Positions 25,809 through 34,700 of a stretch of DNA of 64,000 nt are shown in pieces; the stretch's first letter is position 1; each line of letters starts with the position of its first letter. Location of the stretch: contig JAOULW010000001.1 of the NCBI GenBank assembly GCA_029881805.1, positions 1-64,000 of the forward strand, written 5' to 3'. The notes beneath the pieces were generated by a model that saw only the letters and a list, made by a program, of their open reading frames with translations, was not told the DNA's origin and did no database searches. The position numbers were made by a program, and so were the translations under genes. Source of the DNA: Candidatus Bathyarchaeota archaeon (lineage in GTDB: Archaea; Thermoproteota; Bathyarchaeia; Bathyarchaeales; Bathycorpusculaceae).

Positions 25809-27312
25809 GCCAGTAATCTTCTCCCGCGGAAGGAAAGGAAGAAGAGGACATATTCCACCAAAGGCTGAACAAGAAATTAGGCAAGCTCTAGGCGACTTAA
25901 ACTCACTTCTGCCTAAAAACATGCAACGCACTAGTAGGCCTAGACTTCCTGAGCTTTCTGAAGTTGAGGTAATGCGCCACTTTCTGCGATTATCGGAAAT
26001 GAACTATGGAGTAGATTCAGGCTTGTATCCGCTTGGAAGCTGCACAATGAAGTATAACCCGAAAATAAACGAATTACTCGCTAGTCTACCAAGCTTAAAC
26101 ATGCTCAACCCATACCAAGACGAAAGTACCGTACAGGGTATACTTGAAATTCTCTACAGGCTTGAGCGGTGGCTCGCTGAAATTACAGGCACTCATGAGG
26201 TTTGTCTGCAACCTGCTGCTGGTGCACATGGTGAGTTGCTGGGCACACTACTGATGCGTGCACATCATAAGCTGAATGGAGACTACGAGAAGCGAAGTGA
26301 AATTATTGTCCCGGACTCGGCACATGGCACAAATCCCGCAAGTGCAGCAATGGCTGGTTTCAACGTGGTTGTTGTTCCGTCCGATGATGACGGGTGTGTT
26401 AGTTTGGGAGCGTTGAAGGCCGCTGTCTCGGAACGAACAGCGGGTTTAATGCTCACAAATCCTAACACGTTAGGCATATTCGAGAAGAACATCGACGAGA
26501 TAGCTAGAATCGTTCACGAAGCGGGCGGCTTACTCTACTATGACGGGGCAAACCTGAATCCGCTATTGTGTAAGGCTAGACCAGGCGACATGGGCTTTGA
26601 CATAGTCCACATTAACATTCACAAAACTTTCAGCACACCCCACGGCGGAGGCGGTCCAGGGGCAGGTCCTGTGGGAGTCACGGAGGAATTGGCTAAATTT
26701 CTGCCTATTCCACGAATAGGCTTCAATGGCACGCGCTACTGTTTGGACTATGATAAGCCGCACAGTATTGGAAAAATTCGTGGATTTTACGGGAACATTG
26801 CAGTTCTCTTGAGAGCCTACGCGTACATCCTAAGCTTAGGCAATGAGGGGTTAAAGGAAGTAGCTGAAGTCTCCGTTTTGAACGCGAACTACCTAATGAA
26901 AAAGCTCCAAGGAGCTAAAGGCTTAACCCTCCCATACAACAGCGTAAGACCTAGAAAACATGAGTGCGTCTTCAGCGCTAAACTATTGAAGAGTGAAACT
27001 GGCGTTTCAGCCTTGAACATCGCTAAACGTCTGCTTGATTTTGGACTGCACGCGCCAACTATTTATTTTCCGCTAATTGTTGAGGAGGCGTTAATGATTG
27101 AACCCACTGAAACGTTTGAAAAGGAAGAACTTGACCGCTTTACTGAGAACATGCATAAAATCTGTGAGGAAGCCTACACGACCCCTGAGACCGTCTTGCA
27201 AGCGCCCCATAACACTGCAGTTTCAAAACTGGATGAGGTCAAGGCTTCGCATCCTCGGACTATGGCTTTAAGTTGGCGCATGCATTTGAAGAAAAATGCG
27301 CAAAAAACATAG
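25783..27312 (+). CDS. gcvPB: glycine dehydrogenase (decarboxylating) subunit 2
   Basis: Second half of the P-protein, carrying the PLP lysine in HINIHKTFSTPHGGGGPGAGPVG. Also visible: YPLGSCTMKYNPKIN, GAHGELLGTLLMRAHH, PDSAHGTNPASAAMAGF and PTIYFPLIVEEALMIEPTE. Start ATG 25783 is preceded by a GGAGGG site inside gcvPA; the GTG at 25780 is one codon upstream. 510 residues is normal. Together with gcvPA it makes a heterotetramer; the pair is the usual archaeal and Gram-positive arrangement. Confidence 0.96.
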   Translation: MFKQASWDEPVIFSRGRKGRRGHIPPKAEQEIRQALGDLNSLLPKNMQRTSRPRLPELSEVEVMRHFLRLSEMNYGVDSGLYPLGSCTMKYNPKINELLASLPSLNMLNPYQDESTVQGILEILYRLERWLAEITGTHEVCLQPAAGAHGELLGTLLMRAHHKLNGDYEKRSEIIVPDSAHGTNPASAAMAGFNVVVVPSDDDGCVSLGALKAAVSERTAGLMLTNPNTLGIFEKNIDEIARIVHEAGGLLYYDGANLNPLLCKARPGDMGFDIVHINIHKTFSTPHGGGGPGAGPVGVTEELAKFLPIPRIGFNGTRYCLDYDKPHSIGKIRGFYGNIAVLLRAYAYILSLGNEGLKEVAEVSVLNANYLMKKLQGAKGLTLPYNSVRPRKHECVFSAKLLKSETGVSALNIAKRLLDFGLHAPTIYFPLIVEEALMIEPTETFEKEELDRFTENMHKICEEAYTTPETVLQAPHNTAVSKLDEVKASHPRTMALSWRMHLKKNAQKT

Positions 27313-27366
27313 TTTTGTGGCAATAGTTTATATGCTGCATGTACTTTTATCGCCTGTATTAAGCGG

Positions 27367-27663
27367 GTGCGTCAGAGTTTGACGGAGCTAGAAAACAAAG
27401 TACGTGAAGCTGTTGGTAAAGTGATCGACCCTGAGACAGGCTTAACCTTCGCTGAAATGCAGCTGATCGCAAATGTGAAAGAGGAAGAATCAGGCGTCGT
27501 TGGAGTGGACTTCATTCCTTCAAGTCCTTTCTGTCCGATCGCTTTTAAGCTTGCTATGGATGTTAAAAACGCTGCTTTGAAGGTTGCTGGTGTCAAGAAA
27601 GTCTTGGTCCATTGTCGTGGGCATACGATGGAACAGCAAATTAACGAAATGGTGAATAAATAG
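27367..27663 (+). CDS. MIP18/PaaD family (DUF59) iron-sulfur assembly-like protein
   Basis: 98 residues with the DUF59 core: VREAVGKVIDPETGLTFAEMQLIANV, then VGVDFIPSSPFCPIAFKLA containing the conserved Cys, and HTMEQQINEMVNK. SufT/PaaD family members support iron-sulfur cluster assembly or metal insertion. A TATA box GTTTATATG at 27327-27335 gives it its own promoter just after gcvPB, with a GTG start about 40 bases later. Its exact partner is unknown. Confidence 0.85.
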   Translation: MRQSLTELENKVREAVGKVIDPETGLTFAEMQLIANVKEEESGVVGVDFIPSSPFCPIAFKLAMDVKNAALKVAGVKKVLVHCRGHTMEQQINEMVNK

Positions 27664-27810
27664 GGCAGAAACAGCAGAAACCCTCCCTTATTTCTTTTGG
27701 GAAGAAAGCCAACGTCAGGATCTAATTTTGAAAATCAACAGAAAGCGGCAGTGAAAACTTAATTAAGACAGCGAGAGAGTAAAGTCAGAACGGAGAAGGG
27801 TGAAAGGATT

Positions 27811-28824
27811 GTGAGGAAGATTAAAACTATTTTAGTTTTGCTAGCGATCTTGTGTGTGGCACTCCCATTTGCCGCTGCAACACTACTTACACAGACAGGC
27901 GCATCAGATGCAACACTCTACGTTGATCCGCCAAGTATTGAAGACCCGGCAATCTTGCTAGGCGACAATATTGTTATACACATAATGATTGACAGCGTAT
28001 CCGACATGAAAACTTGCGAATTCAACTTGACGTTTAGTCCAAGTGTGCTTTCAGTTTTGCGCATAACCAAACTGGCCGTTCAGGGTCAATATCCCGATTC
28101 AAAATTGGATTTGGACAGCGACAACGGATACATCTGGATCAGCCTAGTATATAAAACAGCTTTGACAATTACCACAGATACGGCGATTCTAGAAATAGAG
28201 TTCTATGTAAAGGATTATGGAGCCACTGATTTGCACTTTCAATCTTCAGAACTCTTAGACACTGGTGGAGCCCCTATTCCGCATGAAACGCGTGATGGTT
28301 TCGTGAGGATCATCTTAAGAAACATTGTGGTAAAACAGATTTCACCTACGTACAGCGAAACCTACGTAGGACGCATAATTCCAATAAACGTTACGACTCT
28401 AAATGACGGAAACATACCTGAAACTTTCACTGTCAGCCTCTTCTATGATTCGACCCTCATAGACACAATGGATGCGGTTGATCTGCCACCTACAGAAAAT
28501 ATCACAGTGACCTTCAACTGGGACACAGCTTCCGCGCCTCCTCTGATGACGCCTTACACTATCAAAGCAGAAGCAAGCACAGTGCCGTACGAAGTAAACA
28601 CGACTGATAATACGTTAGTGGATGGAACAATAAAGCTCAAGATTGTGGGTGACGTGGACGGCGATGGGGCAGTAGACATAAACGATTTAATCGCATGGGA
28701 CGATGCCTATGAAAGTCATGCTGGAGACCCTAGCTGGAATGCGCAAGCGGACATCAACAATGACAGCGTAGTTGACAAAGCTGATGCAACTCTTATATTA
28801 GACCACTATAAGGAGACGCTGTAA
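27811..28824 (+). CDS. secreted cohesin - CARDB - dockerin protein
   Basis: 337 residues: signal peptide (1-about 24, KTILVLLAILCVALPFAAA), a cohesin-like beta domain (about 33-166; CEFNLTFSPSVLSVLRI, GYIWISLVYKTALTITTDTAILEIEFYVKD), a CARDB-like adhesion domain (about 170-278; NIPETFTVSLFYD, VNTTDNTLVDGTI) and a C-terminal type I dockerin (about 281-337) with two calcium loops, GDVDGDGAVDINDLIAW and ADINNDSVVDKADATL. Extracellular scaffold or surface protein. The next gene also ends in a dockerin, so the two may form a complex. Start GTG 27811 after GGTGAAAGGA. Confidence 0.83.
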   Translation: MRKIKTILVLLAILCVALPFAAATLLTQTGASDATLYVDPPSIEDPAILLGDNIVIHIMIDSVSDMKTCEFNLTFSPSVLSVLRITKLAVQGQYPDSKLDLDSDNGYIWISLVYKTALTITTDTAILEIEFYVKDYGATDLHFQSSELLDTGGAPIPHETRDGFVRIILRNIVVKQISPTYSETYVGRIIPINVTTLNDGNIPETFTVSLFYDSTLIDTMDAVDLPPTENITVTFNWDTASAPPLMTPYTIKAEASTVPYEVNTTDNTLVDGTIKLKIVGDVDGDGAVDINDLIAWDDAYESHAGDPSWNAQADINNDSVVDKADATLILDHYKETL

Positions 28825-28917
28825 TCTTCTCTCTCTTTTTCTTTGTATGATACGGGCTGGTTTCTATTACACTAAAAAATAAATAGTAGAACTCGGTTAA
28901 ACTAGTAATGGGAGAAG

Positions 28918-31377
28918 ATGTTATTAAAGATAATTGTTCGAGTGATCGCACTAGTCTTTTTGCTGAGCATACTGACTGGGTCATCTATCGGCAACCCATC
29001 AACTATTGACTGGAGCTTAGCAAGCAACGAGATCGCGGTGCCTTCTGCGGCTTGTTCTCTTCTTTCCAAAGCAAAAGAGTACCAGCCCAGTATTGGTGTA
29101 AGCTCTGTTATCGATTATGGTGGACTTCCAAGAGTCGATGAAATTTTATATAAAGCATATCCAGGCGCTACTGTAGACACGATGGTTGATGAATTCTTGC
29201 TGGGAGTCACCGACTGGATGGCAGGCCCCGGAAGAATAGACCTATATGACCAATTGGTCGCGGCTGGTGAGAAGATTTCACCTTTCGATCCTCTACCAGA
29301 ATTCTCTTTAGCAGCGATAAACTGCAGAGATTACAAAGAAACATCGGGGACTGAAAATTTTCCCCTGAATGATAGCGCGTTCAGGTTGGCTTTGACGTGG
29401 ATTTATGGTGTTAACGACAAGCAAACCGACATTTTCGGCTATGTTGGGGCTCCATGGACTTTCGCCATCGGCAACCCTGTGCCTCCAGCGCAGAAGCCTT
29501 GGTACAACGAGAGCATACAAATGCCAGACACTGAATGGACCACTGCGTGGGATATTCTACAGGAAGCTGGCTATTATGTTAATGCAACGGACAATTGGCT
29601 ATACAAAGGTCAAACAAAACTAAGAAACATGAATATTTCGTACTCTGGCGATCTGTTCTGGGAACAAGGACCTGGAAAAGGATTTAGTGACTCTTTCAAC
29701 GAGTTTATTACCACACACGTCGGCGCCACAGGTCCAATAATGACTTTTACGCCGACATCGTTCTCTCACCTTGTTGAGGAACTTATTTTCGTCCGCAATT
29801 ACGATTTTATCTGCATTGGTTTTCCGGAAATTGGAAGATACGTCTACTGGCTATACAACTACCTACACTCAGACAGCATAAAAAGTGGAGCATGGAATTT
29901 TGCTGGCATCTCAGATTCACTATTTGATCAATGGACAATGTCGATTTTGACAAGTGTAAATGAAGATGAAGTGATTGGAAATGCATCGCTTGTGCAAGCG
30001 CGATTCGTGTACGAACTTATGCCTTGGCTACCTATTAGCTGCGAAATGACATTTTGCACGACAGCAAATGATAGTCGAGGAGAGTTAGTTGGCATTGTTT
30101 CAATGCCCAATCTTGGACCTGCAAACGATTGGAGCTGGATGACAGCTCACTGGAAGGATTCAACTGGCGGCACAGTAAAAGTAGCTTTAACCAACACAGT
30201 TCACTCAATGAACCCGTACAATGAAGACAGCGTATATGGATGGCGGATTTTGGACAGGTCAATAGCAGGACTCTTAGGCGTCAGTCCAATAACGTTAACA
30301 GAGACGCCTCTAGTCGCCACTGAATGGTCATGCACTCCATGGGTCAGCATACCTGAGCTCGGCATCGTAGACGGAACTATATTAACATTTTATCTTAGAC
30401 AGGATGTTTACTGGCATGACGGCAAACAAGTGACAGCCTACGACTGCGTAAATAACCTGAAACTTCTAAGAAAGTATAGACCAGGAAGATACGCAAGAGT
30501 TTGGGCGTCGCAGGCCTACGAAGAGGTGCAAGGTCCATACAAATTTAGCACATACTCCTACACCCAAGGTATATATTATGCGTACGACGTTGCAGATGTA
30601 GCTTTGCTTTCACCCAAACACATCACAGACGCTGCTGAAGCAATGTACGGAAGCATTCTTACAGGCTGGGACCCAGCCTTCAATTCCTACAAGGCTCTCC
30701 TAGGGGTAGATCCTCCGACTGAATATCCATTTATGAAACAGATTGTAGGATGTGGACCTTACGTCTTTGACTATTATGACAAGGACATCGACCTAGGTCG
30801 TGTAGTCAAATACGACGACTTCTTCGTTAAAGCTCCAGTCATAAGTGCGGTCGTCGGCGATTGGTGGATCGGGTCAATAGCGGCAGGGTGGGAACCATCG
30901 TTAAGTTACCCATACACGTATAAGGTGTTGGTTCAGAACATTGGAGCCCAAGCAAACTCGTCCGACAGTGAACTAGTCTCTGTGACTGTTGACGTCAAAG
31001 TATACGAGGACAATGTGCTTATGCACACTGAATCTGACATCGTCTTAGACCCATGGAGCTATACCTATCTAGGACCATACACTACAGACCCAGTAATCGG
31101 TCTACATGAAATTAAGGTTGAAATTCTCGAGTCTGGAAACGTGATACACACTTACATCCACAAGTACGTAGCAGTTGTTAGACAGGACATCACGTCATAT
31201 TCAGGCGATTTCGTAGACTGCTTCGTAGACGTCAAAGACTTGTTACGGGCTGCCATCGCATATGGAAGTTACCCAGGAAGCTCTAAATGGGATGCAGCAT
31301 GTGACATAAACGACGACTACTTCGTCGGCATCAAAGACATACTTTCAACCGTTTTTGTATACGGTTGGCATGCATAG
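28918..31377 (+). CDS. extracellular solute-binding protein (SBP_bac_5-like, apparently permuted) with CARDB and dockerin
   Basis: 819 residues with a signal peptide (1-25). The peptide-binding fold seems permuted: residues about 55-420 match the usual second half (GLPRVDEILYKAYPG, NDSAFRLALTWIYGV, AWDILQEAGY), and about 416-640 the usual first half (VHSMNPYNEDSVYGW, DGTILTFYLRQDVYWHDGKQVTAYDCV, VGCGPYVFDYYD). Then a CARDB-like domain (about 645-760; YKVLVQNIGAQANSSDSELV) and a dockerin (about 764-819; FVDVKDLLRAAIAYG, CDINDDYFVGIKDIL). No permease or ATPase genes lie near. Likely a surface-tethered peptide or sugar receptor; substrate unknown. Confidence 0.78.
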   Translation: MLLKIIVRVIALVFLLSILTGSSIGNPSTIDWSLASNEIAVPSAACSLLSKAKEYQPSIGVSSVIDYGGLPRVDEILYKAYPGATVDTMVDEFLLGVTDWMAGPGRIDLYDQLVAAGEKISPFDPLPEFSLAAINCRDYKETSGTENFPLNDSAFRLALTWIYGVNDKQTDIFGYVGAPWTFAIGNPVPPAQKPWYNESIQMPDTEWTTAWDILQEAGYYVNATDNWLYKGQTKLRNMNISYSGDLFWEQGPGKGFSDSFNEFITTHVGATGPIMTFTPTSFSHLVEELIFVRNYDFICIGFPEIGRYVYWLYNYLHSDSIKSGAWNFAGISDSLFDQWTMSILTSVNEDEVIGNASLVQARFVYELMPWLPISCEMTFCTTANDSRGELVGIVSMPNLGPANDWSWMTAHWKDSTGGTVKVALTNTVHSMNPYNEDSVYGWRILDRSIAGLLGVSPITLTETPLVATEWSCTPWVSIPELGIVDGTILTFYLRQDVYWHDGKQVTAYDCVNNLKLLRKYRPGRYARVWASQAYEEVQGPYKFSTYSYTQGIYYAYDVADVALLSPKHITDAAEAMYGSILTGWDPAFNSYKALLGVDPPTEYPFMKQIVGCGPYVFDYYDKDIDLGRVVKYDDFFVKAPVISAVVGDWWIGSIAAGWEPSLSYPYTYKVLVQNIGAQANSSDSELVSVTVDVKVYEDNVLMHTESDIVLDPWSYTYLGPYTTDPVIGLHEIKVEILESGNVIHTYIHKYVAVVRQDITSYSGDFVDCFVDVKDLLRAAIAYGSYPGSSKWDAACDINDDYFVGIKDILSTVFVYGWHA

Positions 31378-31493
31378 ATGCCTTGCTTAATCTTAAGCGA
31401 AGATGCTCAGTCAGTATTCTCCAGCATTTTTCTATAGTTTTATATTGTACACCACGTAAAGTCGTCCAAATATTCAAATCTCTAGGTGGTTGT

Positions 31494-32408
31494 ATGGAAG
31501 ATTCTAAGAATAACCGTAGCAGCATACAGGGTGATCACGAAATCTATTGTTGCGGTGCGCGCGTGCAAATTTCCCCAAAGGGCGTGAGAGTCCTAAGCGA
31601 GCCTACTGTTGAACGTTGCCCTCTACACGCAGCTATGTATGGAACCAAGAAAATCGATTCTGAAGCCGTACGGAAAAGTGTGGAAATGAAAATAGCTGGC
31701 CATGTTTTTTGCTGTGCAAGTCGTGCTTTTGACGCTGAACCCATTGTGGCATATGGAGCTTCTGAAATGATGCACGTTTGGCTTAGCGAACGACTCATCG
31801 ACTGCGCCGTTGTCGTCTGTGAAGGGACAGGGACGGTCATAACTTCAAACGGAGCACTTGTCCAAGCAATCGGCGCACGACTAACCGGCATGATCAAAAC
31901 TTCGCCTATACAACAAATTATTGAACGCATAGAAGTGGATGGTGGAGTCATTCTGGACAAAGCTAACGCACGAATTGATCAACTTGAAGGCGTGAAACGA
32001 GCTTTTGATTTAGGCTACAAATACATTGCTGTCAGTGTTGCAGGCTTTCAATCGAAGACCATCAGCGAAATTAGAGATTTTGAGGCTAGCGTTAAGGCAG
32101 ATGTCTTTGTCTTTTCAGTGTGCAACACGTGTGTACGCGATGCAGATGTGAAGCACATAGCCAAGGCGGATGTTGTATGTGCAAGTGCTTCGAAAATACT
32201 TCGAAAGGAAATCGGGAGCAAGGCACTACTACAATTGGGTGTTACAATTCCAGTCTATGCCTTGACAGAGAAGGGCAAACGGCTCGTTTTGGCCTATTTA
32301 ACCGAACTCAAAGACAAACTTGTTATTTTCAGAACAAGCAAACTGCCTTATTTGACAAAGGATAAAGGACCAAAACTCAAAGACTCTGTCAATAACCAAA
32401 ACACTTAA
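31494..32408 (+). CDS. DUF2099 family protein (methanogenesis marker protein 8-like)
   Basis: 304 residues. The start is the ATG at 31494 (RBS AGGTGG at 31484); an in-frame extension to 31365 overlaps the upstream gene's end and a TATA (TTTTATATTG at 31438-31447) and is not used. Family features: RVQISPKGVRVLSEPTVERCPLH, ASRAFDAEPIVAYGASEMM, VVVCEGTGTVITSNGALVQAIGARLTGMIKTSPI, KANARIDQLEGVKRA and ADVVCASASKILRKEIGS, matching the DUF2099 pattern first noted as methanogenesis marker 8. Biochemical function unknown. No other methanogenesis gene is seen here. Confidence 0.85.
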   Translation: MEDSKNNRSSIQGDHEIYCCGARVQISPKGVRVLSEPTVERCPLHAAMYGTKKIDSEAVRKSVEMKIAGHVFCCASRAFDAEPIVAYGASEMMHVWLSERLIDCAVVVCEGTGTVITSNGALVQAIGARLTGMIKTSPIQQIIERIEVDGGVILDKANARIDQLEGVKRAFDLGYKYIAVSVAGFQSKTISEIRDFEASVKADVFVFSVCNTCVRDADVKHIAKADVVCASASKILRKEIGSKALLQLGVTIPVYALTEKGKRLVLAYLTELKDKLVIFRTSKLPYLTKDKGPKLKDSVNNQNT

Positions 32409-32446
32409 GAAGAGAAAACAATGTTATGTGTTTTGTCTAAATATAG

Positions 32447-32944
32447 GTGGTGAAGTATTTGGCTATCGAAAGTTTTTCAGGAAGCAGACAACCTGTAGAC
32501 GTGAAAGTCGGCGAATTGACGACCGATTCTAGGGCAGTAAACGTTACAGCTAAATTAGTTTCAAAAAGCGAGATTAGGAACATCGCTGCTGGCAGAGATG
32601 GAGCACCACACCGCGTCTGTGACGCTCTGGTTGGTGATGAAACAGGATGTGTTTACCTAACCCTATGGGATGACAACATCGAGAAAGTAAATGAAGACGA
32701 TACACTAAGCATAGGAAATGGTTACGTGAGCCTGTTCAGAGGAAACATGCGCTTGAACATTGGGAGATACGGCACGCTAGAAATCGCCAAAGAAGCACTC
32801 GAAGGCGAAGTGAATACAGAAAACAACTTATCTACCAAAGTGTATGAGCAGCCCAGACGTCCATTCCGAGGAAGAGGCGGAAGAGACTTCGGCGGAAGAG
32901 GCGGAAGAGAAAGAAGAGGCGGATACAGGCAAAGAAGATATTAG
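32447..32944 (+). CDS. single-stranded DNA-binding protein (OB-fold, Arg/Gly-rich tail)
   Basis: 165 residues: an RPA/SSB-type OB fold (about 12-115; VNVTAKLVSKSEIRN, VCDALVGDETGCVYLTLWDDNIEKVNEDDTLSI, YVSLFRGNMRLNIGRYGTLEIA) and a flexible Arg/Gly-rich C-terminal tail (about 128-165, RGRGGRDFGGRGGRER) as in crenarchaeal SSB. Binds ssDNA in replication and repair. The start is either GTG 32447 or TTG 32459, where the GGTGG site is better spaced. A second, longer OB protein of the same type lies at 58063-58770. Confidence 0.9.
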   Translation: MVKYLAIESFSGSRQPVDVKVGELTTDSRAVNVTAKLVSKSEIRNIAAGRDGAPHRVCDALVGDETGCVYLTLWDDNIEKVNEDDTLSIGNGYVSLFRGNMRLNIGRYGTLEIAKEALEGEVNTENNLSTKVYEQPRRPFRGRGGRDFGGRGGRERRGGYRQRRY

Positions 32945-33090
32945 GTGCCATTTGCAGCGAAAAAGCTTCAATCATTTTCTTTTAGTTAGCAAGTGTCTTT
33001 CAGCCGGCATGCCAATTAAGGCTGCTAACCGACTTGCTACTGAGTTAGATTCTTATTGATGTTCGATTACGTATTATCTGAGGAAAACCA

Positions 33091-33660
33091 GTGTCTTTCG
33101 CTGACTACTTCATATTTTCTTGGGCGACTTCTCTCATAGTGGTTGGCCTAATTTTCACAGCGTCTGGCTTTGGCATTTTCGTTGTAAGTCGCTTAGAAGG
33201 TTTCGTAATGATCTTGATTGGATTGGCCATGTTTTGGGGAGGATGGGTTATGAGCGGCGCACGAGGCTTTCCTTGTGCAGCTGCTGCCCTTCTCAACGTC
33301 TTTGACGCCGCATCGACAGTTGCTTTCTGGAATTTCGAATTGAACCCTTTTGTTCTAAAACTGGGACCCACACTTTTTTTGATAGCCAAGATCGCTGCTT
33401 CATTAAGCATTATGCTGTACGCAAAGCTTTACTCCAACCCAAAAAAGGGAGGAATTCTACTGTCTGTGTTTTTCGCCATAATCGTAGGATGGAACCTAAG
33501 TCAGCATCTGAGGGCTTATCTGGATTTAATGGTTATAGACTACGCGCTTTTCCTCGGTGCCGCTTTTAGCTTCACTGCGTCAGCAATAGTCTTGTTTGCC
33601 ATTTTTATCAGTGAACGTCTAGAAAAAAGGACTACTAAATTAGTGTCGCCAGCGCGTTAA
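33091..33660 (+). CDS. multispanning membrane protein (DUF5658-like)
   Basis: 189 residues with about five predicted transmembrane helices (12-35, 40-60, 90-115, 125-145, 150-175). The middle segment NVFDAASTVAFWNFELNPFVLKLGPTLFLIAKIAASL resembles the DUF5658 pattern, with an Asp and Glu near Asn-Pro. Start is GTG 33091. No function known. It is isolated; the 32945-33090 gap before it holds only a short closed frame. Confidence 0.72.
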   Translation: MSFADYFIFSWATSLIVVGLIFTASGFGIFVVSRLEGFVMILIGLAMFWGGWVMSGARGFPCAAAALLNVFDAASTVAFWNFELNPFVLKLGPTLFLIAKIAASLSIMLYAKLYSNPKKGGILLSVFFAIIVGWNLSQHLRAYLDLMVIDYALFLGAAFSFTASAIVLFAIFISERLEKRTTKLVSPAR

Positions 33661-33676
33661 GTCTCAATCGGCAACA

Positions 33677-34456
33677 TCATTTTTTTCTGAGCAAGGTTGT
33701 CGGTCTGTTGAAGCTCGCTGCCTTTTCTAATGGTTGAGTGAGGTCAAAGTTGTTGTACCATCCCACGAATTCAAATTTTCCTTGTTTCTCAACCAGTTCG
33801 AGAAATTCTTGTGGAAAAATAATTTTGCCAACGTTCTCCATTTTCAGAGTTTTCCCCTTTTCGCCTTCAATGACTTCAAGAAGTAGTCTCTCAATTATCT
33901 TTTGTCCAACGTGGCTTATTGGAACAGCTTCCCACGTGACATTTATTGTCAACCCATTCTTTATTATAGTCCAGTTCTGAGGACTCAACTTTGTCCAATC
34001 AAATTGGATCGAAGCATCAATTAAGTATAAGCCACCGCCTTTCAAACAACCTGCAACAGAATCTAGGTGAGAAAGAAAGTCTTTATTCGATTCAACTTCA
34101 ATGGAACCAAGCATACAAAAGGCAAAATCGAACTTTTCTTTTGACCTGAAATTGCGCATGTCCGCGAGAATAGTCTTTATTCTAATTCCAGCCTTTCTAG
34201 CCTTCTCCAAAGAATAGTTAAGCATCGCCTTGCTAATGTCCAAACCCGTGAAAGCATAACCACGTTTAACTAGTTCAAACATGTAGGGGCTAGGTCCACA
34301 TCCGATGTCAATAATCTTCTTAACTCTAGTTCTGGAGATATTTCTGATGCATTGCTCAAAAAAGTCAACTTCTATTTTTATGTCTCTGAAACTAAAAGCA
34401 ACCTCATAATAGAAAGGACTAGCATACACTTCAAGCGTTTCTTCTTTCTTTCCCAT
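33677..34456 (-). CDS. class I SAM-dependent methyltransferase
   Basis: 259 residues with KIIDIGCGPSPYMFELVKRGYAFTGLDISKAMLNYSLEKA, motif I and II of the Rossmann methyltransferases, then TILADMRNFRS and FDFAFCMLGSIEV. The C-terminal half (MENVGKIIFPQEFLELVEKQGKFEFVGWYNNF) is typical of small-molecule methyltransferases such as glycine sarcosine-like types; acceptor unknown. Convergent with the membrane protein at 33091 and upstream of an AT-rich 244-base gap that holds a doubtful 46-codon plus frame (34512-34652). Confidence 0.85.
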   Translation of the reverse strand: MGKKEETLEVYASPFYYEVAFSFRDIKIEVDFFEQCIRNISRTRVKKIIDIGCGPSPYMFELVKRGYAFTGLDISKAMLNYSLEKARKAGIRIKTILADMRNFRSKEKFDFAFCMLGSIEVESNKDFLSHLDSVAGCLKGGGLYLIDASIQFDWTKLSPQNWTIIKNGLTINVTWEAVPISHVGQKIIERLLLEVIEGEKGKTLKMENVGKIIFPQEFLELVEKQGKFEFVGWYNNFDLTQPLEKAASFNRPTTLLRKK

Positions 34457-34700
34457 AACGCGTCAACATCGCTATGTAGCCAAATACTCATATGCTTTAC
34501 ATCATTTAAATATGCCAGATTGTATTCAACTTCCAGCAGAAGTTGGATTAAAAACGTTTGAGAAAGACAAAATAAATCTTTGGATGGCAACTCAAATTTC
34601 AAAAGCGCCGTTTCTTTTGGGTTTCTTCTTAATTATCGACCGTAACATTTAAAATCTAATATTGAAGACATCAACTTCTCATTGGGAGGAGAGAAATGTA

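Noticed and set aside
31365-31493. 43-codon N-terminal extension of the DUF2099 protein
   Set aside because: It overlaps the end of the preceding gene and the promoter TATA; the RBS and family alignment favour 31494.
32844-33059. Frame overlapping the SSB tail, reading into the following gap
   Set aside because: It is a different frame of the Arg/Gly repeat DNA. Only the last 20 residues look protein-like and there is no independent start.
34512-34652. 46-codon plus frame between methyltransferase and malic enzyme
   Set aside because: The ATG lies within the TATA-like stretch itself and composition is not persuasive; kept as a gap note only.
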